Shown piece after piece: positions 1 through 5,687 of a stretch of 8,571 nt of DNA (positions are counted from its first letter, which is position 1; the number at the start of each line of letters is the position of its first letter). This DNA comes from Bryobacterales bacterium (lineage in GTDB: Bacteria > Acidobacteriota > Terriglobia > Bryobacterales > Bryobacteraceae). The notes under the pieces were generated by a model. It saw nothing but the letters and a program-made list of their open reading frames with translations, searched no databases and was not told where the DNA came from. A program made the translations under genes and the position numbers. The stretch is taken from positions 2,734 to 11,304 of the forward strand of contig PMEV01000402.1 of NCBI GenBank assembly GCA_003154855.1, written 5' to 3'.

Positions 1-294
1 CGGGGCGATCGGCTGGCCGGTAAGGCGCTGGACACCATGGCGCACTACCTGGGGCGGGGGATGCGGATGGTGGTGGCCGGAGTCGCGCCGGAAGCGATCG
101 TGATCGTCGGCGAGCTGACACGCTCATGGCAGCGCTTCGGGCCGGTCGTCAAATCCGAAGTGGCGGCGCAGATACTGGCCGGTCCTTCGCCGGAAGTGGC
201 GCCCGCGCTGGATGGCGGCATGGCCCGTCTGCGTGGAACCGTGGCGTTGGTGCTCCAGAAGCATTTTGGAAGCAATCGAGCGCTGCCGGGGTAG
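1..294 (+). CDS. ROK-family protein (transcriptional regulator or sugar kinase), C-terminal part
   Basis: The frame is open from base 1 to a TAG at 292-294, so the gene begins upstream; 97 residues are visible. The segment GVAPEAIVIVGELT matches the late ROK pattern of a hydrophobic 'NPE-x-IVIGG-x-L' strand. It follows a 'GD.LA..ALD..A.YLG.GM' helix and precedes a terminal helix in which a Gly/Ala-rich stretch leads to a short C-terminus, as in ROK proteins. ROK members are either glucokinase-like sugar kinases or NagC/XylR-type regulators with an N-terminal winged helix. The N-terminus is outside the window, so the two cannot be separated here. The usual GG in the 'VIGGG' motif is VGE here, which leans slightly toward a regulator. 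The gene lies just upstream of, and co-directional with, the receptor gene and its operator-like sites, so a regulatory role is plausible but inferred. Confidence 0.72.
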   Translation, partial: RGDRLAGKALDTMAHYLGRGMRMVVAGVAPEAIVIVGELTRSWQRFGPVVKSEVAAQILAGPSPEVAPALDGGMARLRGTVALVLQKHFGSNRALPG

Positions 295-367
295 CCGATC
301 CGGCCTGGGGAGAACCCGCGGGCTCCTGGGGGTAGTGTCGGGTGGGGCAGCGGACAGCAAGTAGTGC

Positions 368-399
368 TTGACTTTTTCCCCGGGTTGTGTGCATATAGT
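368..399 (+). promoter_or_regulatory. Candidate sigma-70-type promoter for the receptor gene
   Basis: TTGACT at 368-373 matches the -35 consensus at 5 of 6 positions, and TATAGT at 394-399 matches the -10 at 5 of 6. The spacer is 20 bp, longer than the usual 16-18, and the 17- or 18-bp alternatives (GCATAT, CATATA) fit the -10 poorly. This is the most AT-rich stretch of an otherwise GC-rich region. The first palindrome-like site (398-412) overlaps the end of the -10 box and the expected start of transcription, which would suit a repressor. The promoter itself is a pattern-based guess. Confidence 0.42.
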
Positions 400-501
400 T
401 TGAGATTCGAACGATTCCGGTTGGGTCTACAAAGTCTTGGGCTCAAACCGTGGTGTTAGGCCTACATAGTTCGAGACTCGAACGAGGGTCGGCATTCGAA
501 C
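398..501 (+). promoter_or_regulatory. Array of four related operator-like sites upstream of the receptor gene
   Basis: Four 15-bp sites share the scheme GTTYGAGAYTCGAAC. Site 1 (398-412) is GTTTGAGATTCGAAC. Site 2 (434-448) is GTCTTGGGCTCAAAC and is degenerate. Site 3 (469-483) is GTTCGAGACTCGAAC and is a perfect palindrome. Site 4 (487-501) is GGTCGGCATTCGAAC, with a well kept right half. Centres are at 405, 441, 476 and 494, giving steps of 36, 35 and 18 bp. Sites 1 and 3 lie in a longer direct repeat (393-414 and 464-485) identical at 19 of 22 positions. Sites 2 and 3 also resemble each other upstream (GG-YCTACA-AGT). Site 1 overlaps the candidate -10 box, and the rest lie between promoter and start codon. 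The natural reading is binding sites for a dimeric regulator. Its identity is unknown; the ROK protein encoded just upstream is one candidate. Confidence 0.6.
469..483 (+). repeat. Perfect 15-bp palindrome GTTCGAG-A-CTCGAAC
   Basis: Two exactly complementary 7-bp arms flank a single central A, the best preserved member of the four-site array. It ends 42 bp before the ATG of the receptor gene. Being an odd-length palindrome, it does not resemble the even, CG-centred operators usual for LacI-family regulators or the TGGT-N-ACCA type of many GntR regulators. Its 1-nt loop makes an RNA hairpin role unlikely, which favours a DNA-binding site. Confidence 0.65.
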
Positions 502-525
502 AGCTTCAGGGAGGTTAGGAAGGTG

Positions 526-3500
526 ATGGGCAAACGCACTTTGTTTACTATTCGTTGCGCCGCTGCAGTGCTCGCAATTCTGTGGGCTTGCGGCGCCGCC
601 AACGCGCAGGTCCTCTATGGATCGCTCACGGGAAACGTGGCCGATCCCAGCGGCGCTCCCATTCCGGGCGCCAAGGTGGAAGCGCTGAACACCGGAACGG
701 GTGTCGGCAGTCAGACCACCACCGATGACCGGGGTGTATACCGGTTCGTCAACATCCAGACGGGCGTCTACAGGATCACGGTGGGCGCTGCTTCGTTCAA
801 GACGATTGTCGAGTCCAACGTCATCGTGAACGCCAACGAAGTCCGGCGGGTCGATTTCCCGATGCAGATTGCAGTGACCAACGAGAAGATCGAAGTCTCC
901 GCCGCGGCTGCCGTGCTGCAGACCGACAAAGCGGATGTGCACGCGGAGGTCACCTCCCAGGAGGTGACCGAGCTGCCTTACGCCGGCGGAGAAGGCAAGA
1001 ACTTCCAGAGTTTGCTGTACCTGATCCCCGGCGCCGGAATTCCCAGCTCTCGCGAGGCGAATTCCGAGGCCGGCAACCCGGTGCGTGCGCAGACGCTGTT
1101 CATGAATGGCGTCTCTTCCCAGGCCAACAGCACCAGGCTGGACGGCGCCACCATCGCCTACCCGTGGCTGCCGGTCAACGTCGCCTACGTGCCGCCGGAG
1201 GAAGCCATCCAGGAAGTCAACGTGGTTACGGACGCCTTCGACGCCGAGCAGGGCATGGCGGGCGGCGCGGCGACCAACGTGCAAATCAAGTCCGGCACCA
1301 ACCAGTTGCACGGATCCGCCTTCGAGCGGAACCAGAACAACGCCATGACGGCGGTGAACTACTTCAGCCACACCAGCCCGATCAACAAGAACATTTTCAA
1401 CCAGTTTGGGTTCTCGCTTGGGGGACCGATCTACATCCCCAAGATCGTCAACGGCAAGAACAAGTTGTTCTTCTTCGTGGACTTTCAGGGAACCAGGCGA
1501 CGGCAATACGCGTCCACGCCGAACTTGACGCTCCCCACGCAAGCCATGCGCACAGGGGACTTCAGCGCTACCGGCGTGACCGTCTACGACCCGCTCACCG
1601 GGAATCTGGATGGCACAGGCCGCACACCGTTCGCCAACAATCAGATTCCCAGCAACCGGATCTCCGCGGCCGCCACGACGATGGCTGGTCTGCTGCCGGC
1701 TCTGACCAGGCCGAATCTGTACACACTCAACTACGATGCCTACGGCGGGACCGAGTACAACCGCAACGATGTCGACGCCAAGACCAACTATAATCCGTCG
1801 GACAAGACCATGATTTGGGGCCGCTATAGCATCTCGCCGTTGGACATCGTTGCGCCGCTGGTGTTGGGCCTGGCGGGCGGGGACGCTTTCGGCGGCGGCA
1901 ACCCGATTCACGCCGGCGGCCGGGTCCAGACTACCGCGGCTGGTTTCACCTACACCATTTCGCCCACCTTCCTGGTGGACGCTAACGCCGGCTACACGCG
2001 CCAGAACATCGGCGCCAACGGCGACGAGTATCAGGGGGATTACGGGCTGGATGTGCTACACATCCCGGGCACCAACGGCATCGGTCCGAACTATATGGGC
2101 CAGCCGGGCTTCCAGGTCACCGGGATCGCGAACATGGGGAACACCAACACGGGCAGCCCGTTCCTGTTCCGCGACAACCAGTACACCAGCGTCATCAACT
2201 TGAGCAAGATCAAGGGACCGCACTCCCTGCGCTTCGGCTTTGAGTACGACAAGTACGCGCTCAACCACTTCCAACCTCAGGGTGGAACGTTCGGCACGGC
2301 GCGCGGCACCTTCGGATTCGACGGCACGCTGACCTCGCTCTGCACCGTTGGAAACGGCACGAAGTGCACCACGGTGTCCGCCGCTAACGCGGTCAACTAT
2401 GGTGGAGTTCCCGCGAACTCCTGGGCGCAGTTCCTGCTGGGCGACCCCTCCCATGCCGGTAAGATCACCCAGTTCCAGAACCCTAATGCGCTACGCTTCT
2501 CCTCCTGGGCGCTCTATGCGCGCGATCAGTGGCAAGTCAGCAACAAGCTGACCATCGATTACGGATTGCGCTGGGAATACTACCCCATCTTCTCGCACAA
2601 CTGGTACGGCGCTGTGCGCTTCGATCCGTCCACCGACAACGTCCTGATAGGCGGCGAGGGCGGCGTTCCATGGGACACCGGCGCCTCGGCCAGCAAGAAG
2701 GGATTTGCCCCGCGCTTCGGCATGGCCTACCGCTTGGGCAGCAAGTCGGTCATCCGCGCCGGCTACGGCATCAGCGTCGATCCGGACAACATGCGCAACC
2801 AGCGGAACTCCTTCCCATCGGTGGTCAACCAGGACTACACCCCGGCGAACACCTACCAGTTCATCATGTACCCGGGCACGACGACGCCCTTGACCCTGGT
2901 GAACGGCCTCCCACTGCCGATCTTCCAGGACATCAGCCAGGGCAAACTCACCCCCGCGGCGACTTCCACCACCACGACCTTTGCACCCACCACCAATCTC
3001 GGCTCCACCTTCCCGGCCTATTTCAACCGGGGCTACATTCAGAGCTGGAACTTCTTCATCCAGCATGAGTTCTCTCCGACTCTCACGGCGGAAGCGGGAT
3101 ATGTGGGCACGCATGCCGTGCACATTGATATGAACGTCAACATCAACGGCTCGGCCCCCGGCACGGGCAACGCCGGCCGACAGCTCTATCCCGCCTTGGC
3201 CACCGACCTGAACGACATCGAGCCTTTCGGAAACTCTACGTACAACGCCTTGCAGACCCGGTTGAAGAAGCGCATCGGCGCCTCTTTGATCGGCCTGGCC
3301 TACACCTTTTCGAAGGCCATCAACAACGTTAACGGCGACAACAACGATGGCACGATGTTCCGCGCCTACCCCATGTCGTTCGCGTTGAACAAGGCGCTGG
3401 CGGGTTTCGACCGCACCCACATCCTGCAGCTCTACCACGTCTACCAGTTGCCGTTCGGCAAAGAGCACACCATGCTCAATCATGGCGTGGCAGCCCAGGT

Positions 3501-3990
3501 TTTCGGCGGGTGGCAGATCGGCGGCATTATCGGCCGGTTCAGCGGCGTGCCGTTCACCGTCGCTGCCGCCAGCGGTACTTTGAACGCCGGCGGCCAGAGC
3601 CAGTCGGCCGACCAGATCAACCCCGTGGTGAACATCCTGGGCGGGCACGACTCACTCGACCCGTACTTCGACGGGACGGCCTTTGCCGCCATCACGACGG
3701 CGCGTCTGGGATCGACCGGCAGGAACATCCTGCGCGGTCCAGGCTGGTTCAGCATGGACGAGAACATTTCCCGCACATTCGCATTCAAGGAAGGGAAGCT
3801 CAAGCTGCAGCTCATCGGCGAGGGCTTCAACGTTCTCAACCACGTCAATTTCGCCAATCCGGCCAACACTTTCGCGGCGCCGACGTACAACGCGGATGGC
3901 ACTGTGAAGAGCTACGGCAATTTCAGCGTGATCACCAGCACCTATTCCAGCCCGCGCCAATTGCAGGTGGGGGCTTACATCCGGTTCTAG
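526..3990 (+). CDS. Oar-like TonB-dependent outer-membrane receptor with N-terminal carboxypeptidase-regulatory-like domain
   Basis: The product is a large outer-membrane protein expected to take up substrates using TonB energy. A positively charged start (MGKRT) leads to a hydrophobic segment ending GAANA, so signal cleavage is expected near residue 27. A beta-sandwich carboxypeptidase-regulatory-like domain follows (about residues 32-115: GSLTGNVADPSGAPIPGAKV, then DDRGVYRFVNIQTGVY). Then comes a plug-like region (about 125-260: IEVSA, LPYAGGEGKNF, FMNGVSS, STRLDGA, VQIKSGTNQLHG) and a long barrel region with alternating aromatic residues, ending in Phe (YIRF). A Cys pair near bases 2337-2368 may form a disulphide in a surface loop. 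Two starts are possible: GTG at 523, with GGGAGG 8 nt upstream (509-514), or ATG at 526, with AGGA 5 nt upstream (517-520). The ATG was chosen, and the signal peptide is the same either way. Such receptors are greatly expanded in Acidobacteria. The substrate cannot be read from the sequence; nearby uronate genes make a xylan-derived oligosaccharide one possibility. Confidence 0.9.
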   Translation: MGKRTLFTIRCAAAVLAILWACGAANAQVLYGSLTGNVADPSGAPIPGAKVEALNTGTGVGSQTTTDDRGVYRFVNIQTGVYRITVGAASFKTIVESNVIVNANEVRRVDFPMQIAVTNEKIEVSAAAAVLQTDKADVHAEVTSQEVTELPYAGGEGKNFQSLLYLIPGAGIPSSREANSEAGNPVRAQTLFMNGVSSQANSTRLDGATIAYPWLPVNVAYVPPEEAIQEVNVVTDAFDAEQGMAGGAATNVQIKSGTNQLHGSAFERNQNNAMTAVNYFSHTSPINKNIFNQFGFSLGGPIYIPKIVNGKNKLFFFVDFQGTRRRQYASTPNLTLPTQAMRTGDFSATGVTVYDPLTGNLDGTGRTPFANNQIPSNRISAAATTMAGLLPALTRPNLYTLNYDAYGGTEYNRNDVDAKTNYNPSDKTMIWGRYSISPLDIVAPLVLGLAGGDAFGGGNPIHAGGRVQTTAAGFTYTISPTFLVDANAGYTRQNIGANGDEYQGDYGLDVLHIPGTNGIGPNYMGQPGFQVTGIANMGNTNTGSPFLFRDNQYTSVINLSKIKGPHSLRFGFEYDKYALNHFQPQGGTFGTARGTFGFDGTLTSLCTVGNGTKCTTVSAANAVNYGGVPANSWAQFLLGDPSHAGKITQFQNPNALRFSSWALYARDQWQVSNKLTIDYGLRWEYYPIFSHNWYGAVRFDPSTDNVLIGGEGGVPWDTGASASKKGFAPRFGMAYRLGSKSVIRAGYGISVDPDNMRNQRNSFPSVVNQDYTPANTYQFIMYPGTTTPLTLVNGLPLPIFQDISQGKLTPAATSTTTTFAPTTNLGSTFPAYFNRGYIQSWNFFIQHEFSPTLTAEAGYVGTHAVHIDMNVNINGSAPGTGNAGRQLYPALATDLNDIEPFGNSTYNALQTRLKKRIGASLIGLAYTFSKAINNVNGDNNDGTMFRAYPMSFALNKALAGFDRTHILQLYHVYQLPFGKEHTMLNHGVAAQVFGGWQIGGIIGRFSGVPFTVAAASGTLNAGGQSQSADQINPVVNILGGHDSLDPYFDGTAFAAITTARLGSTGRNILRGPGWFSMDENISRTFAFKEGKLKLQLIGEGFNVLNHVNFANPANTFAAPTYNADGTVKSYGNFSVITSTYSSPRQLQVGAYIRF

Positions 3991-4005
3991 CTTCACCAGA
4001 CCGTC

Positions 4006-4034
4006 CGCCGCTCCGCTGGTTCGACGGAGCGGCG
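4006..4034 (+). terminator. GC-rich hairpin after the receptor gene, no U-tract
   Basis: CGCCGCTCCG (4006-4015) and CGGAGCGGCG (4025-4034) form a perfect 10-bp stem with a 9-nt loop, starting 15 nt after the TAG of the receptor gene. No T-run follows, so it is not a classical intrinsic terminator. It could stabilise the 3' end of the receptor transcript, or act as a U-less terminator. Its position right after the stop codon supports a transcript-end role. Confidence 0.5.
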
Positions 4035-4059
4035 AGCGGAGGTTGTTGAGCGAGTTCTC

Positions 4060-4112
4060 ATGGGCAGGTCATCGCCGGTCAAGGCGGCGCTGGCCTGCCC
4101 GTTCTGTTTCTT
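4060..4112 (+). terminator. Second hairpin followed by a T-rich stretch, just before the TPR-VWA gene
   Basis: ATGGGCAGG (4060-4068) pairs with CCTGCCCGT (4094-4102), eight Watson-Crick pairs and one G-U. The 25-nt loop holds a smaller CGCC/GGCG stem (4073-4076 with 4083-4086). The downstream arm runs into GTTCTGTTTCTT, a mixed T-rich tail. This makes it the better intrinsic-terminator candidate in the spacer, though the T-tract is interrupted and the loop is large. It ends only a few bases before the GGAG at 4116-4119 that serves the next gene, so it could instead influence translation of that gene. Confidence 0.35.
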
Positions 4113-4124
4113 GGCGGAGTAACG

Positions 4125-5417
4125 ATGCGAAACCTGGTACTGGCTCTACTTACGTTGACGGCTGCTTGGGCGCGGCAGGAGACAGCGCCCCCGGTAACCT
4201 CCGTGGCTCCCTCCAAGGAGGCCCGCAAGGCCTTCGACGCGGCCACGAAGGCCGCCAAGGCCAACCGCACCGCGGAGGCCATCCAGGGCTTCAAGAAGGC
4301 CGTGGAACTCTTTCCCGGCTATGCGGAGGCCTGGTGCGAACTGGGCAGACTACAGGCCGCTCAGAAGCAGCCCGGAGTGGCGCGGAAGTCGTTCGAGTCG
4401 GCCATCCAGGCCGGCCCGAATTACGCACCCGCACACCTGGAGCTGGCGGCGATCGAGTACGCCGCGCAGGAGTGGAAAGGGCTGGCGGAGACGACCGCGC
4501 GGCTGATCCAGATCCGGCCGGCGGATTTTCCGCGGATCTATCAGTTCAACGCCATCGCCAACCTCAACCTGCGGAACTTGGAGGCCGCCGAAAAGAGCGC
4601 GCGGGAAGCCCAGCGCTTGGACCCCGGCCACAAGTACCCGACCACCTGGCACGTGCTGGGCACGATTCTGGCGAGCCAGGGCAACTTCGCGGGCGCCGCG
4701 GAGCAATTCCGCGAATACCTGAAGCTCGTACCCGGCGACCCGGATAACGGCGTCACGCGCCAGTTGCTGGCCGAGTTGGAGCGCAGGGCCGGCCCCGCGC
4801 CGGCGCCCAGCGAGGCCACCTTTCACTCGGAATCCAACTTGGTGCTGGTGCGCTTTCAGGTGAGTCCCAAGAAAGGCACACCGATCGGCGATCTGCGCGC
4901 CGAGGACATCCAGATCCTGGAGGACGGCGCGCGGCAAAAGGTGGTTTTGTTCGAAGGGGGGCGACTTTATCCGCGCAGCGTGCCTCTGGAGATTACCCTG
5001 CTGTTCGATTGTAGCGGCAGCGTGCAGAATGCAGGCTCGCTGGATCCCAACGTCTTCGGCAAGAGCCTGCTGGACGAGTACGTAAACACCAAGATCGCCA
5101 TCTACGCATTCACCGACGATCTGACCCGCCTCACCACGCCCACGCGCGACGGCGCGGCACTGATGAAAGCGCTCCATGGCGTGCGTGCGATTCGAACCGG
5201 TGGGACTCCGCTGTTCGGCTCCATCGCCGATACGGCCCGCGACTCCACCGCTTCCGGCGAAAGCGCGGTTCGCATCCTGGTGATCTTTTCGGACGGAGAA
5301 TCCACAACCGCAGGCGACGATTCCCGCGACGGAGAGGCTATCCAAGCGGCGCAGGATCGCGGCATAGCGCTGTATCCGGTGACGCTCAGCAACAGCCTGG
5401 CTGGCGAAACTGGCTAA
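4125..5417 (+). CDS. Secreted TPR + von Willebrand factor A domain protein, cut short by an in-frame stop
   Basis: ATG at 4125 has GGAG 5 nt upstream (4116-4119). MRNLVLALLTLTAAWA is a short signal peptide, so the protein is expected outside the cytoplasm. Residues about 30-220 are tetratricopeptide repeats (for example AIQGFKKAVELFPGYAEAW, then WHVLGTILASQGNFAGAAEQF), a protein-interaction scaffold. A Pro/Ala linker (223-229) leads to a VWFA-related region from about 235: a strand-rich lead-in (DIQILEDGARQKV), then the metal-site motif D295-C-S297-G-S299, with T361 (TGGTPLF) and D390 (FSDGES) at the remaining expected MIDAS positions. The frame stops at TAA 5415-5417 after LSNSLAGETG, before the last part of the VWA fold. 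The same frame continues open for 85 more codons of fitting sequence. The product is therefore either truncated or made whole only by readthrough. No function is known; such proteins are frequent in Acidobacteria. Confidence 0.82.
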   Translation: MRNLVLALLTLTAAWARQETAPPVTSVAPSKEARKAFDAATKAAKANRTAEAIQGFKKAVELFPGYAEAWCELGRLQAAQKQPGVARKSFESAIQAGPNYAPAHLELAAIEYAAQEWKGLAETTARLIQIRPADFPRIYQFNAIANLNLRNLEAAEKSAREAQRLDPGHKYPTTWHVLGTILASQGNFAGAAEQFREYLKLVPGDPDNGVTRQLLAELERRAGPAPAPSEATFHSESNLVLVRFQVSPKKGTPIGDLRAEDIQILEDGARQKVVLFEGGRLYPRSVPLEITLLFDCSGSVQNAGSLDPNVFGKSLLDEYVNTKIAIYAFTDDLTRLTTPTRDGAALMKALHGVRAIRTGGTPLFGSIADTARDSTASGESAVRILVIFSDGESTTAGDDSRDGEAIQAAQDRGIALYPVTLSNSLAGETG

Positions 5418-5675
5418 CGGGCGGGACCGAACTACGATCCCATCGGCAATACCTCGACTAGCTGGGAGATGCGGCGGCCGGCCTCCGTCAACAAGTTCCA
5501 ACAACTGGCCGCGGCGACCGGCGGGCTCAAGTTCGACATGGTCTCGAATGCCGATGCCGTCGCCAGCATCCTGAAGAAGATGGCCCCCCAGATTCAGTAC
5601 GACTACGTGGCCGGCTTCTACCCGGCCAGTTCCGGATGGACCAAGCGGCACCATGTGAAAGTCGTGCTGCACTGA
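5418..5675 (+). pseudogene. Separated C-terminal remnant of the TPR-VWA gene
   Basis: Directly after the TAA at 5415-5417 the same frame stays open for 85 codons to TGA 5673-5675. It reads AGPNYDPIGNTSTSWEM, then KFQQLAAATGG, then VASILKKMAPQIQYDYVAGF, and ends HHVKVVLH. This is what follows the VWA core in VWFA-related proteins: a helix with 'LA..TGG..F', then 'I...I..QY.-.GFYP', then a final strand. No frameshift is needed; reading the stop as a sense codon restores a 516-residue protein. An internal ATG at 5469 would start a 68-residue piece, but there is no convincing ribosome site and it would lack a complete domain. A nonsense mutation, a sequence error or readthrough are all possible. 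Confidence 0.78.
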
Positions 5676-5687
5676 GGTGGCCGGTCG

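Noticed and set aside
312..330. Short GC-rich stem around CCCGCGGG after the ROK gene, considered as its terminator.
   Set aside because: The pairing is only about 4 bp (GGAG/CTCC) around a self-complementary loop, with no T-tract; not convincing.
427..1911. Long antisense open frame (494 codons) opposite the receptor gene start.
   Set aside because: Its composition is a mirror of the GC-rich sense codons (Arg/Val/Gly/His-rich, no domain or signal peptide), and it covers the operator and start region of the well supported receptor gene.
2491..3648. Second long antisense open frame (385 codons) in the receptor gene.
   Set aside because: Same shadow composition and no recognisable motif; the sense strand encodes a continuous beta-barrel sequence here.
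5191..5197. TTCGAAC half-site matching the upstream operator sites, inside the VWA gene (another lies at 7089-7095 in the GH67 gene).
   Set aside because: The other half is absent, and a 7-mer of this composition recurs by chance in coding sequence, so it is no evidence of a binding site.
4350..5672. Antisense open frame of 440 codons spanning nearly the entire TPR-VWA gene.
   Set aside because: It is striking for length, but the sense strand has clear TPR and MIDAS motifs, and the antisense product shows only low-complexity Gly/Arg/Val/His sequence.
5469..5675. A separate small gene starting at the ATG after the premature stop.
   Set aside because: The frame, content and position show it to be the end of the VWA domain, and there is no persuasive ribosome site ahead of the ATG.
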